This document shows positions 5,727-13,722 of a DNA stretch of 64,000 bases, in pieces. This stretch comes from Methylococcales bacterium (GTDB taxonomy: Bacteria > Pseudomonadota > Gammaproteobacteria > Methylococcales > Methylomonadaceae): positions 1-64,000 of the forward strand of contig JAPLRZ010000042.1 in NCBI GenBank assembly GCA_026398895.1, in the 5' to 3' direction. Each line of letters begins with the position of its first letter. Positions within the stretch are counted from its first letter, which is position 1. The notes under the pieces are model-generated. The model ran no database searches and had not been told where the DNA came from. It saw only the letters and a list, made by a program, of their open reading frames with translations. Both the position numbers and the translations under genes were made by a program.

Positions 5727-8441
5727 TTATTTGAGCTTTATCTTATCAAGGATTCGGCTAAATAAATTCTTGCTATCCAAGCCCACATCGTCACCACTGA
5801 CGGGCTGCGCTACCGCTTGCCTGTCCGTGGTGACGGCGCGGGCTTGCTTAACTGCCTCTGTTTGACCTAGGGCAAAACGGAAGCCGAAGCCGTTGCCGCG
5901 ATCATCAGGCGTGCAGTAGTAACGGAGAGCAGAACGTGTGAGCCTAGCAATGCTGCGCCAAGAACCGCCGCGCAACACCCGCGACGTGCCTTCAGTTGCG
6001 CCTTTAGGATTCGTGACAGATTCATTCGGATAGTCACCAAACCAATCATTACACCATTCCAAAACATTACCGTGCATTTCGTACAAGCCCCAATCATTCG
6101 GTGGCAAGGATTTTACCGCAACGGTTTTGCCGCGATCCAGTCCTTTTTCAGCATTGTTATAAGGACGACTACCATCGTAATTAACTTGTTCAGGCGTGAT
6201 ATTGTCACCAAAAGAAAACGGCGTTGTTTTTTTTGCTCCTGCTCTACAGGCGTATTCCCATTCGGCTTCGCTGGGTAAATAGGCGTTTAAATCGGGTATC
6301 AATTGATTAAGTTTACTTAAAAAGTCTTGTACATCATCCCAACTGACTTGCTCAACGGGGTTGTTTTTATCCTCTTTAAAACGGGCTGGATTATCGCCCA
6401 TCACCGCTTGCCATAAGGCTTGCGTGCAAGCTGTATCCGCTAACCAGTAGCCTTGTGTCAGTGTCACTTGATGCTGTATTTCATCGTCATAGCGTTCTGG
6501 TTCATCAGGCGGCGAACCCATTAAGAAACTACCAGACTCTATCCAGCGAAAACGCTGGCTGACTTTGTTAATGGTTAAATCGGCATAGATACCATAGTCA
6601 TCTTTACCAAATGGCGGTTTCCATGCCCAATCACTGTGTTCAGTGATACGCCAAGGCAGGGTGTGGTGTTTGCCTCGCCAGTTGACACTGACAAACAAAC
6701 CTTGACTATCCCGCCACAGACGACTTGCCCAATCGGGTTTTTTAATGGCTTTTAGTTGCAGTTGTTCGGTTTCTGTTTCAATGTTGACAGTTTCAGCTTC
6801 ATTTAGAGTGAAAACCTGCCCATCTTGTATCAGTTGTTGTTTTCCATCAGCCTTGCGTTGTACGGGTGTAAATTTTGTTGACAGCGTGGCAATGCTTAAC
6901 GGATGCGCGTTTGTTTGCACACAACTGTGTCCTTGTCCTTGTTGCGCGATGTGCCACTGTATCTGTGTTTTTGTATTAGGATCACTTTTTTCAAGTTCAT
7001 ACAGATCATAACCTTGATTCAGTAGCTGTTGGCGTTGGGTTTCGTTATGACTGAGGGCGGCAATGCGGTGTAATAACGGGCTTATCTTTGTGTCTAAAAT
7101 GCTGTTTGGGGTTAGGGCAATCACGGTTTGCGCTTGGGCGTGTAACGCACTGTTAGTCTGTTCAGTGTTTAGCCGTGTGACTAGGTATTGATAATAGCGT
7201 TCGATGTTGTCATCCAATGGCGTATTCCGCTGCATGGCGTGTTTATTTAAACCTTCCAAACATTTTAAACCCTGAAAAGCGTTGGCATGGTGTTCATTCA
7301 CAATTTGCCAAAAGTCTTTGGTATCGTTTGGGTAATATGAACGATAGCTTTCAGCCGTTTCCTTAGGAAAATAAATGCCTAAGCCGTTATCCGTCACATC
7401 GGGATGTTGCCATATGAAATGTTCGAGTTCACTACCGCCCCACTGTAATTCTTTGCGTAAGCGGCGCAATAAAGCGGTATCAATCAAGGGTAATACCGAT
7501 AACAGCGCGAAAATTTCGCGTCTTTTGGTTTCCGACAGTTCGGGCAGTGTAAAGCCTTTTTGATACGGATGACGGCGTACAGGTTGGCTATCGTTTAAGG
7601 GATTGGGTTTAAGGTGTTGACACAGGTTTACATCATTTGGCGTGTTTCTGCTGGGGCTGAGTGTCAACATCGGTGCGCTGCGGGTTTGTAGGCGTTTACT
7701 TAAGTATCGCCAATGTTTTGCGTTTAAGTCACTTAAAATTAACAGCGCGACATCATCGGCGGGTTGTTGCCATATCTGCCATGAATCATTAGATCGTGCA
7801 GGATATGGCAGACAATACGCCTGTTCATGAGTCATGCTGTCTTCATCAAAACGTATCGCGCTAACGGCTTCTTTTCCAAGGCGTTTTTTCAGTTCATCGA
7901 CGATAAATTCAAAATCGACCCAATAGGGTTCTAAATCTAATCGAGCATCGACAATGATTTGTATGCGTTGTGACCAAACCTGTCTGGGCAAATAGGGCAA
8001 ACGCTTTAAGGCTTTGCCTTTTGCCAGTTGTGAACTTAAACGGCTTAAGTCTAGGTTGTTACCTTCGCGCTTTTGCCCTAAGCCGTTGTGCAGTAATGGA
8101 ATTAATCGTGCCATTGTGAGTAATGGCTCTGCGGCTTTGAACCGATAACTGCCTTCTGTGGTTTCTGGCGGTGCGCCTGAAAAGGTATCAGGTTCGGGGG
8201 TAACGTCTGGTTTGGTTTTTGATTGACTGATGACGATGAATAAGGCGGGTGGGCGTTTTGGAGTTTGTTCTGCGTTGTCGTCTGCTGTTGTTGAAACTGT
8301 CAGTTCAGTGGTTGAGCTAAAGCCACGTTCAGCAATATAGTTTATTGGTTCATGTTCATAACCAAATAACTGCGCTATTTTTTCTAAAGTTTGGTCTGAT
8401 TCACCCGCCGCGTGTATCAGTGCTAAACGTCCCCATGCCAT
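5727..8441 (-). CDS. DGR target 2: vWA-like plus variable FGE-sulfatase domain protein
   Basis: The product is 904 aa. The N-terminal half holds a region resembling a degenerate von Willebrand A fold: 'RIQIIVDARLDLEPYW' (~160-176, where DxSxS would be) and 'VALLILSDLNAKHW' (~229-242). A long helical region (~290-520) and a ~70-residue linker follow. The C-terminal ~290 residues form an FGS domain: 'RFRWIESGSFLMGSP', 'WGLYEMHGNVLEWCNDW', 'LRGGSWRSIARLTRSA', 'FGFRFALGQ'. VR2 covers residues 818-859. It has no signal peptide. It sits in one minus-strand array after MoxR and the TumE/TumA-like pair, starting 27 bp past the latter. vWA plus MoxR plus FGS is a known architecture of NTP-dependent conflict systems, with FGS as the diversified sensor. 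That reading is an inference here. Confidence 0.85.
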   Translation of the reverse strand: MAWGRLALIHAAGESDQTLEKIAQLFGYEHEPINYIAERGFSSTTELTVSTTADDNAEQTPKRPPALFIVISQSKTKPDVTPEPDTFSGAPPETTEGSYRFKAAEPLLTMARLIPLLHNGLGQKREGNNLDLSRLSSQLAKGKALKRLPYLPRQVWSQRIQIIVDARLDLEPYWVDFEFIVDELKKRLGKEAVSAIRFDEDSMTHEQAYCLPYPARSNDSWQIWQQPADDVALLILSDLNAKHWRYLSKRLQTRSAPMLTLSPSRNTPNDVNLCQHLKPNPLNDSQPVRRHPYQKGFTLPELSETKRREIFALLSVLPLIDTALLRRLRKELQWGGSELEHFIWQHPDVTDNGLGIYFPKETAESYRSYYPNDTKDFWQIVNEHHANAFQGLKCLEGLNKHAMQRNTPLDDNIERYYQYLVTRLNTEQTNSALHAQAQTVIALTPNSILDTKISPLLHRIAALSHNETQRQQLLNQGYDLYELEKSDPNTKTQIQWHIAQQGQGHSCVQTNAHPLSIATLSTKFTPVQRKADGKQQLIQDGQVFTLNEAETVNIETETEQLQLKAIKKPDWASRLWRDSQGLFVSVNWRGKHHTLPWRITEHSDWAWKPPFGKDDYGIYADLTINKVSQRFRWIESGSFLMGSPPDEPERYDDEIQHQVTLTQGYWLADTACTQALWQAVMGDNPARFKEDKNNPVEQVSWDDVQDFLSKLNQLIPDLNAYLPSEAEWEYACRAGAKKTTPFSFGDNITPEQVNYDGSRPYNNAEKGLDRGKTVAVKSLPPNDWGLYEMHGNVLEWCNDWFGDYPNESVTNPKGATEGTSRVLRGGSWRSIARLTRSALRYYCTPDDRGNGFGFRFALGQTEAVKQARAVTTDRQAVAQPVSGDDVGLDSKNLFSRILDKIKLK
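5778..5846 (-). promoter_or_regulatory. Inverted repeat downstream of VR2
   Basis: The arms at 5778-5797 and 5827-5846 pair at 17 of 20 positions (arm CAAGCCC.C..CGTCACCAC), with a 29-base spacer. The structure starts 20 bp after VR2 in the coding direction and corresponds to the one after VR1. It is the expected place for the hairpin that marks a DGR target site. Confidence 0.7.
5867..5988 (-). repeat. DGR variable repeat VR2
   Basis: It aligns without gaps to the 122-bp template with 19 differences, every one at a template adenine. Asn positions became Arg, Ser, Ile, Leu, Tyr, Cys, Asp and Gly. The flanking constant blocks are identical to both the TR and VR1. Confidence 0.96.
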
Positions 8442-8468
8442 ATTAATCAGCCTTTTTTTAGCAAAATA

Positions 8469-8810
8469 TCATGCTGCTTTCAACATAAAATCAACATGAA
8501 TCGCACTGTAAGGAAAAATTACGCCATTTTCAGTTGTTTCCAGTAAGCCCGACACGCATAAAATCTCAATGTCGTTCTGCACCGTGTTTATATCACGATT
8601 GATTTGTTGAGCGATTTCATTAATTGTCATATCACCAGTCCCTGTCATTATTTTTAGAATTTGCCAGCGTTCCAGTGTGAGTGTTTTCCAGAATTGTTCA
8701 TCTGATTCAAAATTGATACGCGCTCCTTGCTTTTCTCCCGTTTCCCATGCTTTTAGAAAACGGGCAGAAAGTTCTTGTGGATGACTAATACCGATAGTGA
8801 CTTCATTCAT
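8469..8810 (-). CDS. TumA-like antitoxin, winged-helix DNA-binding protein
   Basis: The product is 113 aa. The sequence 'FWKTLTLERWQILKIMTGTGDMTINEIAQQINRD' then 'VQNDIEILCVSGLLE' and 'VIFPYSAIHVDFMLKAA' fits the HVO_A0114-type MarR/winged-helix family that partners TumE toxins. The recognition helix is around residues 65-85. Its start overlaps the toxin gene by 8 bp and the vWA-FGS gene starts 27 bp after its stop. It probably binds its own promoter and neutralises the toxin, or has been recruited as a regulator of the array. Confidence 0.75.
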   Translation of the reverse strand: MNEVTIGISHPQELSARFLKAWETGEKQGARINFESDEQFWKTLTLERWQILKIMTGTGDMTINEIAQQINRDINTVQNDIEILCVSGLLETTENGVIFPYSAIHVDFMLKAA

Positions 8811-9093
8811 GTTGTGTTCTCCAAAGTTCTACATCGTGCCAAAAATCAGCTAATAAATGTTGTGGCGATTCAAATAAATACGTCATTTCAACATCGCCAA
8901 TATGCTTATGATCGCCTTTTCCTGCTTCATTGTCATAACGCAATACACAAACACCTTCGACAACTAACGCCAGCCGATATTTGAAATGATGACTGCTACC
9001 CGTTACTGGTGTAGGCACAGACCACAAGATTAATTCAACAAATCTATTTTCACCCTGTATGAGTCGTTCTTTAAAAAGCAGTTCGGCTTTCAT
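8803..9093 (-). CDS. TumE-family toxin-like protein (DUF6516)
   Basis: The product is 96 aa. The conserved run 'HHFKYRLALVV', 'VLRYDNEAGKGDHKH' and 'HLLADFWHDV' matches the TumE/DUF6516 pattern (YDNE.GKGDHRH..G). It overlaps MoxR by 4 bp (ATGA) and the antitoxin-like gene by 8 bp, so expression is coupled to the conflict array. The TumE biochemical activity is not something I can state. Finding the pair inside a MoxR/DGR array is unusual. Confidence 0.75.
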   Translation of the reverse strand: MKAELLFKERLIQGENRFVELILWSVPTPVTGSSHHFKYRLALVVEGVCVLRYDNEAGKGDHKHIGDVEMTYLFESPQHLLADFWHDVELWRTQHE

Positions 9094-10097
9094 GTGTCCA
9101 ATTCTTTTTTCAACGCATAATCTTTAATCTTGGTTAATCGTTGTTTTTGTTCCTCTAGGTCTTCTAATTTACTTAAGGCACTGAGTAAATCAATGTATTC
9201 GGCTAATCCAGGTTTATAACGTGTGCAGTTTTTTCTATCGATCAATAATAACTTAGCCGCCTCTAAGTAAATATCTATTACTTTATCTTCTTTATCCTTA
9301 TCCTTATCCTTACCAACGTAAATTTTGTCACCAAAATGTAATTCACCACGTTGTTTTAACCACAGTTCGTCTTCTTTCATTTTCAGGGTATGCACAAAAC
9401 AACGGCGCAAAAAGGCAGGGGGTAATTCGCGTTCTTCATTGGTGGTGATAATGACTAATAATTTTTCAGGTTTTGCAGTAATGGTTTGGTTAATATACGG
9501 TACAGTAAATTTATAATCGCCCAAGGTTTCTAACAAGCCATTGGGTAAATCGGGTTCAGCTTTATCTATTTCATCAATCAATAACACCACGCCGTTTTCA
9601 TAAGCGTTATTATTATTTTCAGGTTTGGCTTTTAAACGAGTTCGGCATTGCTTATGTTGCCGCTCCGCGCTTTCCCAATCGTATGCCCACCAAAATGCAC
9701 TCGGTGATAAGAATTTCCCCGCTTTTAATTCTTTTAAATTACATTCCACTTTACTCATGGCTTGCGCTTCACCCAAACGCCCAATGGCATCAAAATGCCA
9801 ATGTAAATCCGATAATTCAGTATTGCCGCGTATCACTTCACTGACAAACGCCCAACCCAATTGATGAGCGATGGCTTTTGCCATTTGTGATTTACCTGTA
9901 CCCGTTTTGCCGCGTACTAATAAGGGTCTTCCTGCTGCGTAGGCTGCCCATAGTGCATAACAATCGGCTTCATCAAGAATATGATAGAGGTCTTTCTCAC
10001 TATTTTCGATGTAATACTGCTTTTTTTCATCGGCAGTAGTGGTAAATTTTTCGGCGGTGAAGTGTTCAAATTTGAGATTATTTTTGGGATTATTCAT
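9090..10097 (-). CDS. MoxR-type AAA+ ATPase
   Basis: The product is 335 aa. Walker A is GKTGTGKS (63-70), Walker B is 'VVLLIDEIDKA' (170-180), sensor 1 is 'LLVIITTNEERELPPAFLRRC' and the Arg finger is in 'PPAFLRR'. It carries the MoxR-style insertion between the Walker motifs. Near residue 260 a short imperfect hexanucleotide repeat yields KDKDKDKEDK. MoxR ATPases act with vWA proteins as ATP-driven chaperones or remodellers. The vWA-like partner here is the 904-aa protein. It is the first gene after a 141-bp gap from the protease gene and overlaps the TumE-like gene. Confidence 0.88.
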   Translation of the reverse strand: MNNPKNNLKFEHFTAEKFTTTADEKKQYYIENSEKDLYHILDEADCYALWAAYAAGRPLLVRGKTGTGKSQMAKAIAHQLGWAFVSEVIRGNTELSDLHWHFDAIGRLGEAQAMSKVECNLKELKAGKFLSPSAFWWAYDWESAERQHKQCRTRLKAKPENNNNAYENGVVLLIDEIDKAEPDLPNGLLETLGDYKFTVPYINQTITAKPEKLLVIITTNEERELPPAFLRRCFVHTLKMKEDELWLKQRGELHFGDKIYVGKDKDKDKEDKVIDIYLEAAKLLLIDRKNCTRYKPGLAEYIDLLSALSKLEDLEEQKQRLTKIKDYALKKELDT

Positions 10098-10166
10098 GTT
10101 GTTTAATGGGTTTAATTATTTGATAATGGCTTAGTCTGTTATTTAAACGGAATATCAAGTTACTGG

Positions 10167-10229
10167 TCTGGAGTTCAATAGCTTTAGCTATTGGCGATTC
10201 GCAAAAAGCTAAAGCTTTTTGACTCCAGA
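10167..10229. repeat. Palindromic repeat between protease and MoxR genes
   Basis: The outer arms TCTGGAGT / ACTCCAGA enclose two smaller hairpins (ATAGCTTTAGCTAT and AAAAGCTAAAGCTTTT). The same family is found at 38969-39028. It may act as an RNA processing or termination hairpin within the array. Confidence 0.6.
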
Positions 10230-10238
10230 TTTAACCCA

Positions 10239-11852
10239 TCACTCAATCATTTTTAGCAATTCATCAAGTGATGCAAGTACCACCTTTTCGTCTTCTGTAC
10301 AGGGTTTTTCTTGCTGATCTGATTTATTTATCTCGTAACAAATAAATTTTAAATAGTTTGCTAGCTCTTGTTTATTGTCTTTAAACCATGGTGTTTTATT
10401 TAATAAATCGAGATAGATTTTATTAACCACATAATAAACTAATTTTCCTTGATTAATTCCAAGCAAGGCTTTTGCTTTGGCTTTTATATCTCTAAGTAAA
10501 TCCTCTTTAGAGTTTTTAATGTCTTTATCTTCAATATGTTGTCGTCCCCATAAATCTTTATAAATAGGGATTAATAATTGTTCATCTATAGCCACTCCAT
10601 TACCATCTAAAACAAGAATTTCTTTCTTTTCTTTATTTCTACCTCTATACACGGATGTATAGGGTTTAGGATAAGATTCTTCTTTTTTTGATTTATCAGA
10701 AATAGATTTTTGTGTTTTATTTAAATCATATTCTGATTTATCAGTGTTATTACATTCTAAAGTATATCTAGCAGGTTGCAGCGCGTAACGTGAAATAATA
10801 GTTTCAAAATATTCTAATATTTCTAAATTAAATTCTGTTATTGCTTGTTGCATCTTATGTTTATTCTGAAACCACCAAGTCGAATCAATACTATTAAGCA
10901 TTAACCAACCTGCTATTTCTTGCATATCATCTAATTTTTTAGGTTGATATTCTTGCAATATCCTTATTAAAGACGCAATAGATTCTGTAGTAGATTGTTT
11001 CGTTAAACAATCAGCAATAGACTGATAATTTTTTTCTGCATTATTAGATAGTCCAACACTATCCACTAAGTCATCTAAATCGAAATTTCTTTTAAGTAAT
11101 TTTTCAATACCCGCTTTAATGGCTTCATGCAGGTCTTGTTTTTGTTGATCTATAGTTTGTTGTTCTGTAAGCGGTGGTTTTATGGCTTCGCAAAAATCTG
11201 GGCAATGTTCTTTTACCCAAGGAATAGAAACAGCATAAAAATAACTTTTCACCGTATCATAAGTTTTTATTATGACGGCTACTAATTCATTTTTATAGAA
11301 AACAGGTGAGCCTGAAAGTCCGCCCCAACCATTTTCTTCTGGAAAGAAAGTTGGATTAAGTTGAACTGATGAATGTAGTATCAAAATATCATCGCCTCCT
11401 GTTTCTGTTAAACGCTTCAATGGAAAACTAAGCTGTTCTCTTTGAAAATCAGCTACTTTTCCCGCTAACGGAAAACCTAGCGTATTACTCTCTTCATTTA
11501 ATGGCGGAGGGTAATTGGCTAATTGCACAAGAGGTATTACATTTAAAAACTCAGGACAGCGAATAACAGCTAAATCAATATCTTCATTATCTGGACATAT
11601 TATGTCTTGACTGGAAAAATATAATCCATTTTTAAAAATATAAACAAGGTTATTATTTTGTTTTTTTGGTATTCCGTTAATATCTCTTTCAGGAAAAACC
11701 AGTTTTAATTCGGTACTGATACTATTGCCAGACAATATATTATGTTTTGCAGTTAAAATTAATCCGTTGTTTATAAAATAGCCAGTGCCGATGCACCAAT
11801 CATTAGCTTCATCTTTTGAATAAATTTGAACTATCCATTGGGCATCCAACAT
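10239..11852 (-). CDS. Trypsin-like serine protease with C-terminal effector-associated region
   Basis: The product is 537 aa with no signal peptide. Residues 1-215 form a chymotrypsin-fold protease with an apparently complete triad: His37 in 'LILTAKHNIL', Asp93 in 'EDIDLAVIRC' and Ser180 in 'GWGGLSGSPVF'. Residues ~235-330 are helical ('LHEAIKAGIEKLLKRNFDLDDL') and look like an effector-associated adaptor domain. The remaining ~200 residues are Lys/Asn-rich and unassigned. It is preceded by the trypco2 gene 16 bp upstream. Cytosolic trypsin domains with trypco partners are established components of vWA/MoxR-type conflict systems, where the protease is the effector. Base composition is lower in GC than in the flanking genes. 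Confidence 0.85.
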   Translation of the reverse strand: MLDAQWIVQIYSKDEANDWCIGTGYFINNGLILTAKHNILSGNSISTELKLVFPERDINGIPKKQNNNLVYIFKNGLYFSSQDIICPDNEDIDLAVIRCPEFLNVIPLVQLANYPPPLNEESNTLGFPLAGKVADFQREQLSFPLKRLTETGGDDILILHSSVQLNPTFFPEENGWGGLSGSPVFYKNELVAVIIKTYDTVKSYFYAVSIPWVKEHCPDFCEAIKPPLTEQQTIDQQKQDLHEAIKAGIEKLLKRNFDLDDLVDSVGLSNNAEKNYQSIADCLTKQSTTESIASLIRILQEYQPKKLDDMQEIAGWLMLNSIDSTWWFQNKHKMQQAITEFNLEILEYFETIISRYALQPARYTLECNNTDKSEYDLNKTQKSISDKSKKEESYPKPYTSVYRGRNKEKKEILVLDGNGVAIDEQLLIPIYKDLWGRQHIEDKDIKNSKEDLLRDIKAKAKALLGINQGKLVYYVVNKIYLDLLNKTPWFKDNKQELANYLKFICYEINKSDQQEKPCTEDEKVVLASLDELLKMIE

Positions 11853-11868
11853 AACTGTTCCTTATAAA

Positions 11869-12195
11869 CTAGGCTTTGCCTTTTATAGTTAATGCCCGAG
11901 TTGTTTTACTACCATCTGCATTTTCAATGACTTCGACAGCTTCCAAACTCAATTTAATTTTTTGTTTAGTCGCATTTTTATAGTGTCCACCTGCTTCTGC
12001 ATTTACATCAACGACACCGAATCTAATTTTAAACCCACCTTTGCCGTCACCTGCTATTTCAACAACGGTTTCCAATTCAACTTCTACATTGCTGACATTA
12101 AAGCGTATTTTTTTATCTTCGCCTTCTTGTTGTGCGGTAATCAGTTCCTGACGTAATGCTATGATGACATCGGCGAGTTCGAGTGTGTCTGTCAT
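11869..12195 (-). CDS. Trypco2-domain protein (trypsin co-occurring)
   Basis: The product is 108 aa. 'LELADVIIALRQELITAQQEGEDKKIRFNVSNVEVELE' followed by 'GGFKIRFGVVDVNAEA' and 'TKQKIKLSLEAV' matches the trypco2 family, small beta-rich proteins found next to trypsin-like effectors in conflict systems. A good Shine-Dalgarno (GGAGAAAG) precedes the ATG. It is the first gene of the DGR-associated array. The partner role with the protease is family knowledge, and its precise action is unknown. Confidence 0.82.
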   Translation of the reverse strand: MTDTLELADVIIALRQELITAQQEGEDKKIRFNVSNVEVELETVVEIAGDGKGGFKIRFGVVDVNAEAGGHYKNATKQKIKLSLEAVEVIENADGSKTTRALTIKGKA

Positions 12196-12332
12196 GTTCT
12201 TTCTCCAGTTAAAAGTGATGTTTGTTTAAATTTGGTTGCTGGCTTTGTTTAGTATCTTGGATTCAAGTATAGACATATCTCACTCAATTAGAACTTAAAT
12301 ATATGTTGGAATCCAAAACCTATTTTGAACTT

Positions 12333-13520
12333 CTATTCGTTGAGCATTTTAACAACCCATTTATTAGGTTGTTTAGGGTGTTTCTCTGTCCAGAGTGCTA
12401 AAAATCCTGAATGCGTTGCCACAAGACGCGGATGCGTTGCCATAATGCCTGTGGCAGATAGGCGTTTTGGGGCTGACCAAGTGACACCGCCATTTTGCGA
12501 CTGTGCGGAAAAAATACTCGCGCCGTCTGGCTCACGCTCATCCCAAATCGCTATCACCTGCTGATTATTGACCGCAATGTCGCTATGACTGGCTAAACCG
12601 CCTAGCGATTGTGGCGCACTCCACGTTTTGCCATTATCGCCTGAATGCAATGTGTATAAACCCGCTTTGCCCTCAACACCTGTCCACACCGTGCTATATA
12701 AAGTGTGGTCTTCAGCAATGGCTAAGCCACCACCAATATGAGGGCATCCGTCAAATTGCCAGTTAAACAGCCCCACCGTGCTGGTGCGTCGCCACGTCTC
12801 GCCATTATTAGCTGATTGCATCAATGCCATATCACGCGGTTTCATGTCCCGATACAGGATATTAATTTCGCCTGATGGTGATAGAGCTAAGGTATTCCAA
12901 CAGCAGGAGCAAGTGGAATCATCCAATTTTTGGCTGGCTTGCCAATGCTCACCGCCATCAAGCGAACGGGCATAACGTAAACTTTGATAGCCGTTTTCTT
13001 CAGGATCAGCTAACCAAACTGTATGAAAAATGCCTTTTTTATCGGCAATCACATCGATATGTGCTTGATCGCCGTTATTATCAACGGCTGGATTTGTGCC
13101 TTGTTGCCACGTTTTGCCCGCATCATGGGAATAATAACTCACCATCGCGCCCATACTGGGTAGCTCACCTTTCACTTGCCAGATTGCAACTAAATTATCA
13201 CCTGCGGCGGCAATTTGTACATCATTGCCACGCACGGCAAGTGGCTGAGTATTGGTGGCAACATCAACCGCGCTACCCCAATGTTCACCACCATCGTCAG
13301 AGAATAAGTAGCGAATGACCACACGGTTATTTTTTTCGCCCACTTTACCTGCAATCAAGGTGTGGATAATAGTATGGTCAACGGTCACATCGAAGCTGGT
13401 CACTTCTTGTAAACCCAAAGAAGCGGATGTTGGCTGTGCAACTTGCGGAGTAACGCACGCCGTTAAAGACACTAAAACCACGCCAACAAGCAGTGTGTGT
13501 AAATAAGAAAATCGATACAT
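12333..13520 (-). CDS. BNR/Asp-box repeat lipoprotein (sialidase-fold beta-propeller)
   Basis: The product is 395 aa. A lipoprotein signal ends at LVSLTAC (Cys22). Six Asp boxes (SxDxGxxW) are visible: SDDGGEHW, SHDAGKTW, SLDGGEHW, SANNGETW, SGDNGKTW and SQNGGVTW, indicating a six-bladed sialidase-type propeller. The catalytic Arg triad and Tyr of true sialidases were not identified. A CSCCWNT cluster in the middle is unusual and could bind metal or form disulfides. It stands alone and has no clear link to the conflict array that begins just downstream on the same strand. Confidence 0.75.
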   Translation of the reverse strand: MYRFSYLHTLLVGVVLVSLTACVTPQVAQPTSASLGLQEVTSFDVTVDHTIIHTLIAGKVGEKNNRVVIRYLFSDDGGEHWGSAVDVATNTQPLAVRGNDVQIAAAGDNLVAIWQVKGELPSMGAMVSYYSHDAGKTWQQGTNPAVDNNGDQAHIDVIADKKGIFHTVWLADPEENGYQSLRYARSLDGGEHWQASQKLDDSTCSCCWNTLALSPSGEINILYRDMKPRDMALMQSANNGETWRRTSTVGLFNWQFDGCPHIGGGLAIAEDHTLYSTVWTGVEGKAGLYTLHSGDNGKTWSAPQSLGGLASHSDIAVNNQQVIAIWDEREPDGASIFSAQSQNGGVTWSAPKRLSATGIMATHPRLVATHSGFLALWTEKHPKQPNKWVVKMLNE

Positions 13521-13629
13521 AGCAGCTTAAAATACCGTGTTAATAAACCTGTCAACGCAGGCAGAATGATTTAATTTGACACTATACAATGAATTCTATT
13601 TATTGTAGTAGTATGGAACTCGCTTAATT

Positions 13630-13675
13630 CATCCGCCGACTTCTATCCGTCGGCGGGTGTCACTCGACGGATGAG
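13630..13675 (+). promoter_or_regulatory. GC-rich hairpin upstream of the SUMF-like gene
   Basis: CCGCCGAC / GTCGGCGG pairs as an 8-bp stem. An alternative outer pairing TCATCCGCCGA / TCGACGGATGA also exists. It lies 45-90 bp before the start at 13723. It may be a leader structure or a dispersed palindrome. Confidence 0.4.
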
Positions 13676-13722
13676 CTTGAGTGTGGATTGAAACATAACT
13701 ATAAAATAATGAGGAGAAAGCC

